Source: an uncultured Desulfovibrio sp. (lineage in GTDB: Bacteria; Desulfobacterota; Desulfovibrionia; Desulfovibrionales; Desulfovibrionaceae). Taken from it: DNA of 64,000 nucleotides. Shown piece by piece: positions 44,561 through 53,059 of the stretch (its first letter is position 1; each line of letters begins with the position of its first letter). Location of the stretch: contig NZ_CABSIF010000002.1 of NCBI RefSeq assembly GCF_902477725.1, forward strand, positions 248,001 through 312,000. The letters run 5' to 3'. The notes beneath the pieces are model-generated. The model saw only the letters and a program-made list of their open reading frames with translations. It did not search any database and was not told the origin of the DNA. The translations under genes and the position numbers were made by a program.

Positions 44561-45032
44561 GGAACCCTCCAGTGGGTTACTCTGTTTGAAAAGCCAGCCT
44601 GACCGCACAGCAGCCAGACTTTTGGTCTCATTCAGCATATGCTTCAAGGCCAGCACACCACAAGGGGTATTATGCGGCTCTACTGCGTAGGCTTGCGGCA
44701 GCTTGCAAGCCTGACACGCCAGTCATTCTCGCTGGACGACCAACTGCATAATGGCCTGTATGGAATCATTTTTTACACCTCAGAATGATGCATTTGCGTG
44801 GAAGTTCTGCACAATCCGCATATCCATTCCAAGGAAGCAGAGGCAGATGCGTTACAACACGGAGGGAGTTTAAAAAAGTCTCGGCCAGCTCTCTCCGATA
44901 GAATTTCGGAAAAAGCTGGCCGTTTGATTATTCGCTTTGGCCCTTTTTAATCTGTCCACCAGACGGGGAGCAGACCAATAAACGCCATTTAAAGTTTCAC
45001 TTCAAGTTTTATTTCACCTGCAATTTCAGAAG
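44561..45032. other. Intergenic region with two hairpins
   Basis: No gene supported. It includes an inverted repeat AGGCTTGC/GCAAGCCT at 44689-44712, upstream of the cytochrome gene, and the terminator of the GapN-like gene at 44871-44922, listed separately. The cytochrome promoter should lie here, but I could not identify it firmly. Confidence 0.4.
44871..44922 (-). terminator. Terminator of the GapN-like gene
   Basis: A strong stem CGGCCAGCT...AGCTGGCCG with an inner TCCGA/TTCGGA stem. On the minus strand it is followed by a six-T run. It is about 110 bases after the gene stop. Confidence 0.7.
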
Positions 45033-46646
45033 TTAGAACAGAAAATCCGTGGATAGGAAGTTGGATTTTCTGTTGCGAACGATGTCCGAAATCAGTTCCT
45101 TGTTGGGTGCGGAACCCTTGGCTGCCACAAGTGTGCGGATGGAGAAGGCGCGCAGCGCATCGCTGACAGAAAGCGTGCCTTCCGCAGAGTCCTTGCGGCC
45201 TGTGAAGGGGAAGGTATCCGGCCCGCGCTGGCACTGGCTGTTGATGTTGACGCGGCACACCTGATTGACCATGGGGTCGATGAGTGCAGCCACGGCATCG
45301 GGGTCAGTGCCGAATATGCTGACCTGCTGACCGAAGGGCGAGGCTATCACCGCCTCTGCGGCTTCCGACACATCATTGTACGAAACCACAGGCACCACAG
45401 GGGCAAACTGTTCTTCCGTGTGCAGGCGCATGTCTGCGGTAACGCCCGCAACCAGCGTGGGGTAATACAGGGTGCGGTCAAAGGTGCCGCCGCGCGGGTT
45501 GGCAATGCGCGCGCCCTTGGCAATTGCTTCGTCCACCAGTTCACGCAGGTCGTCTATCTTGCCGGGCACGGGCAGAGGGGTGATTTTGACCCCCGGCTTC
45601 CAGGGCAGGCCCATGGGCAGGGCGGCAATGGCCTCGCTGAATTTTGCCAGAAATTCCTCAGTGCGCGAGGCGTGCACATAAAAGATCTTCAGGGCCGTGC
45701 AGCGCTGCCCGTTAAAGCTCAGCGCCCCGGTCACGGCCTCTGACACGGTCAAATCCATATCGGCGCAGGGCAGCACGATGGCTGCGTTTTTGGCGTCCAG
45801 CCCCAGCACGCAACGCAGCCTGTGGGGCGAGGGATGGTGACGGCGCAGGGCATCGGCCGCGCGGCTTGAACCGATAAAGGCCAGCACACTGATGCGGCCA
45901 GATTCCAGCGCGGGAATGGCCACACGCCTGTCGCCAAAGAGGATGTTCACCACCCCGGCGGGGAAGCAGTCGGCAAAGGCCTCAAGCAGGGGCGCGTAGA
46001 GCAGCTTGCCGATGCGGGGCGTTTTGACGATAACCGGGTTGCCCATGATCAGGGCCGGAATAAGCGTGGTGAAGGTTTCGTTGAGCGGATAGTTGAACGG
46101 CCCCATGCACAGCACCGGCCCAAGCGGCGCGCGGCGGATCTGGGCGTAAATGCCGCTCTCGATCACAAAGCGCGAGGAGGCGCGGTCAAGGTCTTTAAGG
46201 GCGTCCACAGTGGCGCGGATATAGTCAATGGTGCGGTCAAATTCCGCCCGGCAATCGTTGAGCGGCTTGCAGATTTCCCACACCATCAGGCGCACCACTT
46301 GATCGCGTACAGCTATCATGCGGCGGGCAAATTCTTCCACACGGGCAATGCGGTCTTCCACTCGCATGGTGGGCCATGCGCCGCGTCCATTGTCCCACGC
46401 CTTGGTTACGGCTTCCACTGCCGTCAGAGATTCCGCCTCGGTCAGTTCCGGGCAGGAGCCGATGACGCGCTGCTCACCGTTCACATACAGGGGCGAATGC
46501 ACGGTGTGCATAGGGCCATTCCACTCAAGCAAGCGCCCGCCCACAAGATAGCGGCGCTCGTGAAGTGGCTCAAGAACGCAATCTTCAGGTATATTGTCCA
46601 CATCCGGCGAAAAATCAGCGCCGGGCTGGGTATTGGCTTCGGTCAT
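45033..46646 (-). CDS. Aldehyde dehydrogenase-superfamily protein, non-phosphorylating GAPDH (GapN)-like
   Basis: 537 residues. APLGPVLCMGPFNYPLNETFTTLIPALIMGNP is the coenzyme-binding stretch; NGQRCTALKIFYVH holds the catalytic Cys; CQRGPDTFPFTGRKDSAEGTLSVSDALRAFSIR is the GapN-like substrate and C-terminal region. NADP-dependent GapN oxidises glyceraldehyde-3-phosphate directly to 3-phosphoglycerate. The usual ELGGKN motif with the general-base Glu reads LGLDAKN here, so catalysis may differ or another acid may act. An N-terminal extension of about 40 residues precedes the dehydrogenase fold. It is monocistronic, about 100 bases after the esterase gene's upstream end is cleared. Confidence 0.82.
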   Translation of the reverse strand: MTEANTQPGADFSPDVDNIPEDCVLEPLHERRYLVGGRLLEWNGPMHTVHSPLYVNGEQRVIGSCPELTEAESLTAVEAVTKAWDNGRGAWPTMRVEDRIARVEEFARRMIAVRDQVVRLMVWEICKPLNDCRAEFDRTIDYIRATVDALKDLDRASSRFVIESGIYAQIRRAPLGPVLCMGPFNYPLNETFTTLIPALIMGNPVIVKTPRIGKLLYAPLLEAFADCFPAGVVNILFGDRRVAIPALESGRISVLAFIGSSRAADALRRHHPSPHRLRCVLGLDAKNAAIVLPCADMDLTVSEAVTGALSFNGQRCTALKIFYVHASRTEEFLAKFSEAIAALPMGLPWKPGVKITPLPVPGKIDDLRELVDEAIAKGARIANPRGGTFDRTLYYPTLVAGVTADMRLHTEEQFAPVVPVVSYNDVSEAAEAVIASPFGQQVSIFGTDPDAVAALIDPMVNQVCRVNINSQCQRGPDTFPFTGRKDSAEGTLSVSDALRAFSIRTLVAAKGSAPNKELISDIVRNRKSNFLSTDFLF

Positions 46647-46748
46647 GTGTGCCTCCTGAACTTTCAGCAGATGAAAGCAGTGAAAAAGTTGTTGTCGTGT
46701 GGAGGGTAAGAAGCCGAGCGCTCCATGTCAATGAAGCCGACCCGCAAC

Positions 46749-48314
46749 TTACTGGTACAGTTGAATATCTTTCCACACCTCATAGACTGCGCCGTGGGGA
46801 TTCGATTCCACGGTGTTAGCCTGGTCAAAAATGTAGGTGAGCCGTCGCCCTGCCTCGTATTGAGGCCACAGGGGCGCAACGCCGGGGCCGTTGGGATTGC
46901 CCGTTTTTACAAAGTTCAGCCAGGCCCCGTGCATGGATTGCGTAAGCTCCTTGCGGCGAGATGCGGGCGTGAGCAGCCAGAAGGGATGATCATTGGTGGC
47001 AAGCGCGGTGGAAATCTCCGTTGAGTGTGCCGCGCCCAGCAAGAACAGCTCCGGCAGCAAGGGGGCGTAGTCAAAGCGGTACACGTAGGTGCGGTTAAAG
47101 GAGCTCTGGGCATCGGCGCTTTTGACCATATCCACCACAAAGGCCCGGTCGCCCGCGAGGGTCGTCAGTTTTTTCATGCCTTTTTCGCTGGCGTACAGCT
47201 CCGAGACCGCAGGGATACTGGCAGCCGCGCCGTTATCGCGCAGCATCTTTTCCACCTGTTGCCAGTCCTTGGGCAGCAGGCCCAGCAGGGCAAACAGCGT
47301 GCCTTCGTTGCGGTTGGTGCCAAGAATGACCTTAACGTCGCGGGCATTGCCCTGGGCCATGGCTTCCCACGGGTGCAGGGGCAGCAGGTCGTCCTTGACC
47401 GGGCCGGGCATGAAGATGCCGGGGTGGCGGCGCGGGCCTTCCTTGAGCGTGAACGTAGCCGCCGCAAGCATGTCCTGCGCGGGCATTTCCAGTAATTTGG
47501 CAATGTCTGTGCGCGGATTGATACCCAGCTTTTCAAAAAAGATGGCGTTGTTCATCTCGACCATGCGGCGGGATTCGGTATTTCCTGTGACGCCGCTCTC
47601 CGCGATGGCCTTCTGGAACAGCCCCTTTGCAGCGGGCGATGCCAGCATGTTGTACACGCCCGTGCCGCCTGCGGATTCGCCCGCTATGGTCACGTTGTTC
47701 GGGTCGCCGCCAAATGCGGCGATATTGTCCCGCACCCAGCGCAGGGCGGCAATCTGGTCTGAAACGCCGCAGTTGGATTCAAACCTCTTGTCGTACATGG
47801 AAAAATCATAAAAACCCAAGGGGCCGACGCGGTAGTTGAAATTGACAAATACCACGCCGTCTCTGGCAAAGGATGCGCCGTCATACATGGGGTCGCTGCC
47901 TTCGCCCATGTGGTACGCGCCGCCGTATATCCATACGAATACAGGCAGCTTGGCGTCTTTGGCGGCGGTCAGGGGCGCCCACACGTTGAGGTACAGGCAA
48001 TCCTCGCTGGCGGGAACCCGCGAACGCTCAAGCCCGAACATGTTCATGTACTGGATGGGCTTGTTGCCAAAGGCTGCGCACTTTTTAACGCCCTGCCAGG
48101 GGGTAGGCGGCTGGTTGCGCCGAAAACGCAGTTCACCTACAGGCGGTGCGGCATAAGGAATGCCAAGCCATGTTTTGACGCCAGCCGCCGCAAAACCTTG
48201 CACTTCGCCATACTGTGTGGCTGCAAGAGTGTCAGCGGACGTTTCATGACGGGATACTGGGCGGGCACAGGCGCACAAGAGCAACACCACCAGGATGAGG
48301 ATGCGGTTTTTCAT
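46749..48314 (-). CDS. Carboxylesterase type B lipoprotein
   Basis: 521 residues of the alpha/beta-hydrolase fold. The N-terminus has a lipoprotein-type signal (ILVVLLLCAC; probable lipidated Cys within the first 17 residues). SEDCLYLNVWAP is the family's second signature, GESAGG holds the nucleophilic Ser, LGTNRNEGTLF the acidic residue and GAAHSTEIS the His. It should be anchored in the envelope and cleave carboxylic esters; the natural substrate is unknown. It is followed 100 bases later by the GapN-like gene on the same strand, but they need not be an operon. Confidence 0.9.
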   Translation of the reverse strand: MKNRILILVVLLLCACARPVSRHETSADTLAATQYGEVQGFAAAGVKTWLGIPYAAPPVGELRFRRNQPPTPWQGVKKCAAFGNKPIQYMNMFGLERSRVPASEDCLYLNVWAPLTAAKDAKLPVFVWIYGGAYHMGEGSDPMYDGASFARDGVVFVNFNYRVGPLGFYDFSMYDKRFESNCGVSDQIAALRWVRDNIAAFGGDPNNVTIAGESAGGTGVYNMLASPAAKGLFQKAIAESGVTGNTESRRMVEMNNAIFFEKLGINPRTDIAKLLEMPAQDMLAAATFTLKEGPRRHPGIFMPGPVKDDLLPLHPWEAMAQGNARDVKVILGTNRNEGTLFALLGLLPKDWQQVEKMLRDNGAAASIPAVSELYASEKGMKKLTTLAGDRAFVVDMVKSADAQSSFNRTYVYRFDYAPLLPELFLLGAAHSTEISTALATNDHPFWLLTPASRRKELTQSMHGAWLNFVKTGNPNGPGVAPLWPQYEAGRRLTYIFDQANTVESNPHGAVYEVWKDIQLYQ

Positions 48315-48406
48315 AACAGTTTCCCATGTCAGGACAATGTCCGGTCATATTCAGCCTTATCACATCAGTAACTTTTGGAATAGCCGCAAAATGAAAACTG
48401 TCGTGA

Positions 48407-49366
48407 TTATCCCGACTGAACATCAGAACTGTTAATTTTAACTACCAGTTTTGAGATGCCGCGTTTTTGCCATGTTCCCTGTTTGTAGCATTTTCTGCTT
48501 CGCAAATTGCCTACAATATCGGAACGCTCAGAAAGTTGGATAGCATTCCATGGTTTTTCTTCAATTTTTCCATCCTGATAATGCTCATACCTTGTTGCCT
48601 TGCGGTGTTTGAGAAGCAAAGCTTTGAATGTCTTGTGGTCACTAGGAATCAGTTCAATGGGAAGCGTTTGAACATGCACTGTGGAGTCTGGCATTTGGGA
48701 AGTATTGGTTGGCTTGGGTGGTGGGGTTTGCGATCTTTGGCTGAAGAGTGCCACCAGTTGCACAGCACGCAGAAAAAGTTCGCTCGTGTCAGCCACTTTA
48801 TTTTGAAGTAAGATAATTTCGTCCAGGACTTTGCCTTTGAAATCATTATTGATAATTGTGCTGAATAAAAAGTGTTTGCGACGGCCATCAAAGAATGTTT
48901 GCAGAATTTGTGCCGCATCATTGATATCAGACTCTCTTGAAGGAGCTACTTTTGGGGACAGGAACAAAATTTTAGCCGGAATGCCGGGGAAGTGGCGTTC
49001 AAGCGTCAGCGCGGTACGGAACATTTTTTTAATGACCCTTGCCGTTGTTGCGTCCTTTAAGCCATATTGCAATCCTTTCGTATGGAATGCGATATCAGCA
49101 GCGATAATTTTTTCAACTTTCCCTTGGGCAACTCGTATACCAAGTACATCAATTTCGGCTTGACCAAGAAACTGTGTAAGGTTTGATGTCTTTTTAACAA
49201 CTTCTTCAGAAAATTGAACCTTACCTTCATTAAACCATTGTTCAAGCTCAGGAGTAATTTCGGCTGGCCACTTTGGCGATGGTTTCCAGTTCAGCTCAGC
49301 CATTTGGCAACCTATGCAATGGCGTATCCAAGTTCTTATCAGCGATTCTCCCATTTCAATTTTCAT
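48407..49366 (-). CDS. Hypothetical protein of low GC content (possible transferred gene)
   Basis: 319 residues with no family I can name. Its DNA is visibly more AT-rich than all neighbours. The segment FLGQAEIDVLGIR...KIIAADIAFHTKGLQYG has the spacing of an acidic-residue/strand pair like some PD-(D/E)xK nucleases, but the lysine position is not clean. The C-terminal third is basic and rich in Lys/Arg (YEHYQDGKIEEKPWNAIQLSERSDIVGNLRSRKCYKQG). The ATG at 49366 follows GGAG; a start at 49303 (MAELNWKPSP) is possible. It stands alone, with AT-rich DNA also upstream (49367-49530). Foreign origin or a defence role is inference. Confidence 0.7.
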   Translation of the reverse strand: MKIEMGESLIRTWIRHCIGCQMAELNWKPSPKWPAEITPELEQWFNEGKVQFSEEVVKKTSNLTQFLGQAEIDVLGIRVAQGKVEKIIAADIAFHTKGLQYGLKDATTARVIKKMFRTALTLERHFPGIPAKILFLSPKVAPSRESDINDAAQILQTFFDGRRKHFLFSTIINNDFKGKVLDEIILLQNKVADTSELFLRAVQLVALFSQRSQTPPPKPTNTSQMPDSTVHVQTLPIELIPSDHKTFKALLLKHRKATRYEHYQDGKIEEKPWNAIQLSERSDIVGNLRSRKCYKQGTWQKRGISKLVVKINSSDVQSG

Positions 49367-49538
49367 GGGTACTCCGATACTACGGGATTTTCACAGAAAT
49401 ATATTGAAAATGCCTTGGTGGACTTATTCGTGCATGCATTTTGTGCTGCACCAGTAACATTCTTTTGTATATGAAAACATAGAATACCTCGTCAATAAGT
49501 ACAATAATACGGCAAGAAGCATTCATACATAAAACAAA

Positions 49539-49577
49539 GGCTCCCGGTCTGCGCCGTGCAAGCGCAAACCGGGAGCC
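49539..49577 (-). terminator. Terminator of the chemoreceptor gene
   Basis: GGCTCCCGGT and TGCGC pair with GCGCA and ACCGGGAGCC. On the minus strand it is followed by TTTGTTTTA. It lies 22 bases after the chemoreceptor stop. Confidence 0.88.
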
Positions 49578-49599
49578 TGGATGGCGGGGGAGGACAGGC

Positions 49600-51405
49600 C
49601 TAGCCCTGCTTCATCTCCTGAATCAGGGCGGCGAGCTTTTTGGCCTGCTCGGTGAGGTCGGCAACGGCGGTGGAAGCCTGATTCATGGCCTCTGCCGTCA
49701 GGCGCGAAACCTCGTTGACCTCAACAATGCTGCGGTTGATTTCTTCGCTTGCTGCCGACTGCTCTTCACTGGCGGCGGCAATGGCATTCACCTGATCAGC
49801 CGTGGCGGTCACAACCTCCACAATGCCTTGCAGGGCCTCGCCGGATTGCCCGGCCAGATCCGTGGCCACGCCGATGGAACCCACAGCGTTTTCAACGCCC
49901 TGCATGCTTTTGGCGGTGCTGTCCTGAATGGCCTGAATGGCCTTGGCCACATCGCTTGTGGAAACCATGGTCTTTTCTGCTAGCTTGCGCACTTCGTCAG
50001 CCACAACGGCAAAACCCCTGCCGGCATCGCCAGCACGGGCGGCCTCGATGGCCGCGTTCAGCGCCAGCAGGTTGGTCTGGTCAGCAATGTCGGAAATAAC
50101 GCCCATAATCTGGTTGATGGCCTGCGCGTGCTCGTTCAGGCGGTTCATGTCTTCCTTGAGCGAAAGCGAGTGGGTCTGCACCTCGGTGATGCTTTCCACG
50201 GCGTTTTGTACGATCTTTGCGCCAGCAAGAGCCTTGTCGCGGGTTTCGAGCGATGCGCCCGATGCCAGCCCGGCGTTTCTGGCAACGTCCTGAACCGTGG
50301 CGTTCATTTCATTCATGGCGGTGGCTGCGCCAGAAAGCATCTTGGAAGATTCTTCCGCGCCTTCATCAGAGCGTTTGATCTGGTGCGAGAGGTCAGATGA
50401 AGCGGAGGAGAGCGCCTCGGCAATGGATTCAAGCTGATGGGCGGCGGCGAGCATGCCTTCCCTGCGGGCCGATTCTGCGCGCAGTTTGGCTTCTTCGGCA
50501 GCGGTCTGCGCTACTTTTGCGTGATCCAGGGCTTCGGCGGCCTGACGGGTTTTGTCGGCTGCTTCTTGAATGCGGCCATGCAGGTTTTCTATCATCATGC
50601 CCAGCGAACTATTAAGCCGCCGGATTTCGAGCGGACAGGATGCCTTGAGCGTGGGCAGGGCGGCCTCCTGACCCTGGGCGACCTTTTCTGCTTCAACGGT
50701 AATTTGCCGCAGGGGCCGACAGATAATGCGGGTAATCAGCCATGCAAAGCCAAGAATGACAGCAAGGATGCCCCCGCAAATAAGCAGCTCAAGATTATCG
50801 TAATGGTCGTTTCTCTCGGCAACCAGGTTGGCAACGCGAGTGCGTTCCGCCTCTACGCTGTCGATATACACGCCAGTGCCGATAATAACATCAGTGCCTG
50901 GTATCATGCGTGTGTAGGCCAGTTTGGGCTGTATGCCAGCCCCCGGCTTGTCAAAGCGGTAAGCCACGAACGCTCCGCCCTTTTTGGCGGCTTCAATCAA
51001 CTCGCGTATAAAATAGACCCCATCGCTGTCTTTGAGATCAATAACATTTTTGCCGTTCTGCGACTTGTTGGTGGGCACGTTTATACGAGTGCCGTCTGTT
51101 TTATAGGTAAACAGGTAGCCCTCGTCGTTGGGAAAGAAACGCTGATAATCGGTGTATTTTTCAATCAGCGCGTACTGCTCCTTGGGGTCGGTAACCCCCT
51201 TGAGCCTGTCGGCAAGGTCTTGGGCGGCAACATCAACAACACTTTTCAGGCCGTACTCATACTTTGACTGTAATGCCGACGAAAGCTGGGGAATGGTTAC
51301 TTCCGTAAAAACCAGTGTGGACATGTGGGTGTTGGTGAAAAAAAGGGTCGCCATGCCTACGACAAACCCACAGCAAAGGGTAACAAGCCACATTCTCACA
51401 TTCAT
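49600..51405 (-). CDS. Methyl-accepting chemotaxis protein with single-Cache sensor
   Basis: 601 residues. A first membrane helix at the N-terminus (LVTLCCGFVVGMATLFF), a periplasmic Cache-type sensor (about 30-190, YLFTYKTDGTRINVP, GTGVYIDS), a second helix (ELLICGGILAVILGFAWLI), then HAMP (about 230-285) and the cytoplasmic signalling coil. The conserved tip reads QTNLLALNAAIEAARAGDAGRGFAVVADEVRKLAEKT. Cache sensors of this type often bind small carboxylates; the ligand here is unknown. It has its own terminator and an AT-rich upstream region. Confidence 0.93.
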   Translation of the reverse strand: MNVRMWLVTLCCGFVVGMATLFFTNTHMSTLVFTEVTIPQLSSALQSKYEYGLKSVVDVAAQDLADRLKGVTDPKEQYALIEKYTDYQRFFPNDEGYLFTYKTDGTRINVPTNKSQNGKNVIDLKDSDGVYFIRELIEAAKKGGAFVAYRFDKPGAGIQPKLAYTRMIPGTDVIIGTGVYIDSVEAERTRVANLVAERNDHYDNLELLICGGILAVILGFAWLITRIICRPLRQITVEAEKVAQGQEAALPTLKASCPLEIRRLNSSLGMMIENLHGRIQEAADKTRQAAEALDHAKVAQTAAEEAKLRAESARREGMLAAAHQLESIAEALSSASSDLSHQIKRSDEGAEESSKMLSGAATAMNEMNATVQDVARNAGLASGASLETRDKALAGAKIVQNAVESITEVQTHSLSLKEDMNRLNEHAQAINQIMGVISDIADQTNLLALNAAIEAARAGDAGRGFAVVADEVRKLAEKTMVSTSDVAKAIQAIQDSTAKSMQGVENAVGSIGVATDLAGQSGEALQGIVEVVTATADQVNAIAAASEEQSAASEEINRSIVEVNEVSRLTAEAMNQASTAVADLTEQAKKLAALIQEMKQG

Positions 51406-51952
51406 CTTTTACCTCGCAGGGGGAATAACCATATTTTATGAAATGCGTTATCAAATTCTTTTTAAAAGGGCTTAAATTATGCCCATCTGAGTCTGATTCT
51501 AAGAAAAATATCGGATAATGCCAACATTATGTTATGGCAATATGTCAAATTTGCAAAAAAAAATGCACATCCAGAGATATTTGCAGAACTTTACTAGATT
51601 TTTCACATATCAACACCAGTTTTTGTGCATGGTATCAAAACTTAAACACTGTAACTTTTTTTTGATGCAGGGCCTCAATTTATTCTTGCCCATCGAAAAG
51701 GTTTGTAGCAAACTCAATTTCCCCCCTGCGCCAGAGGCCGAACGCAACCGCCAGTGTGGATCCGCCGGTTGGAGCGCAGAGGCTGTCTTTTGACAGTCCC
51801 ATGCTTCAACTCGTGGTGCGTTTTGGTCATGTCTTCAGACTATACCAAAAGGTCAGTCAACTTTGCACCCTACGAGAGGGTTCATTCGCGTCCCTGTAGC
51901 CCAGTTTTGCGGGCTGGTCTTCAAGTGACGCATTTTCCCGAGGTTAACAGCT
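51406..51952. other. Divergent intergenic region between the chemoreceptor and glutamate synthase genes
   Basis: The left half (51406-51710) is AT-rich and likely carries both promoters. The right half is GC-rich and able to fold: repeated GCGC and GGCTGTC-TTTT-GACAGTC elements at about 51730-51805 suggest a structured leader of the glutamate synthase mRNA. I could not match it to a known riboswitch. No protein gene is supported. Confidence 0.4.
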
Positions 51953-53059
51953 ATGTGCAGAATTGGTTCCATCAAGAGCAAGACGCCTGTACCCCCCTCA
52001 ATGGCGCTCAATCTAATGCTGCCGCAGCAGGAAGGGCATGACAACTCCGGTTTTGCTATGGTTATGCAAGACCTGGAGGGCGTGTTCAGCCACTACAAAG
52101 ACAAGCCCCTGCTTTCATTGGCCTGCACCCCCGAGGGTGTGCAACTGGTCAACGACTACATGGAAGAAAAGGGTTTTGTGCAGGTTGCCCAGTGGGTGCC
52201 TGAAGTGGACAAACGCCCCGGCCTCAAGATTGAGGCCATGCCCCGTTACGTCTTCCGCAACTATGACTACCCCGAGGAATACCGTTCCCGTAGTCAGGAA
52301 GAACGCGAAAACCTGCTGCTGGACACACGCCTTGAGCTGCGGGGCTTGTTGGCCGAGAAAAAGAATGGCTTTGTCTATTCGTTCTGGCCCGATGTACTGA
52401 CCCTTAAAGAAATCGGTGATCCTGCCGACATAGCTGTATATTTTCGACTATGGAAAGACGATGGCCGCCTGACCGCGCGCAACATCGTGACCCAGTGCCG
52501 CCAGAATACCAACTACGCCATCGTGCGTTACGCTGCGCATCCCTTCTTTTTGCAGGGCTACACTGTGTGCGCCAACGGCGAGAACACTTTTTTCACCAAG
52601 AACAAAGAGTTCCAGAAGTCGCTGCACAGGGGTTATGTGGGTTTTGAATCCGACTCGCAGAACTTTCTGTACACCTTGCATTATGTCTTGCATGAGCTGC
52701 GCTGGCCCATCAAGTATTACAAGCACGTGATCACGCCCCTGCCTTTTGTGGAGGCGGAACAGCGCGCTGACCGCAAGGTGCTGAATCTTATTCGCGAATC
52801 CCTCGCGCATCTGGAGATCAACGGCCCCAACACCATCATCGGCCTTCTGCCTGACGGCAAGATGATTACCTGCTGCGACTCCAAAAAGCTGCGGCCCGTT
52901 GTTGTGGGCGTAAACTCGGACATGGTGGCCATCGCCTCCGAGGTCTGCGGTCTGAACGCCATCATGCCTGACCGCGACATCTCCAACGACATCTATCCCA
53001 ATGAGCGGGAAATGGTGGTTATTGACAACGATCTGGCGGTGCAGCGATGGAATCAGTAA
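51953..53059 (+). CDS. Glutamate synthase glutaminase subunit (archaeal-type, stand-alone class II amidotransferase)
   Basis: 368 residues beginning MCRIGSI, so Cys2 is the N-terminal nucleophile of a class II glutamine amidotransferase. NYAIVRYAAHPFFLQGYTVCANGEN and the NTIIGLLPDGKMITCCDSKKLRP segment belong to the amidotransferase fold. In most bacteria this is the first domain of the large GltB chain; here it is a separate gene, as in archaeal-type glutamate synthase. It frees ammonia from glutamine for the FMN subunit. The ATG at 51953 follows GAGG. Its end overlaps the next gene by 13 bases. Confidence 0.88.
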   Translation: MCRIGSIKSKTPVPPSMALNLMLPQQEGHDNSGFAMVMQDLEGVFSHYKDKPLLSLACTPEGVQLVNDYMEEKGFVQVAQWVPEVDKRPGLKIEAMPRYVFRNYDYPEEYRSRSQEERENLLLDTRLELRGLLAEKKNGFVYSFWPDVLTLKEIGDPADIAVYFRLWKDDGRLTARNIVTQCRQNTNYAIVRYAAHPFFLQGYTVCANGENTFFTKNKEFQKSLHRGYVGFESDSQNFLYTLHYVLHELRWPIKYYKHVITPLPFVEAEQRADRKVLNLIRESLAHLEINGPNTIIGLLPDGKMITCCDSKKLRPVVVGVNSDMVAIASEVCGLNAIMPDRDISNDIYPNEREMVVIDNDLAVQRWNQ

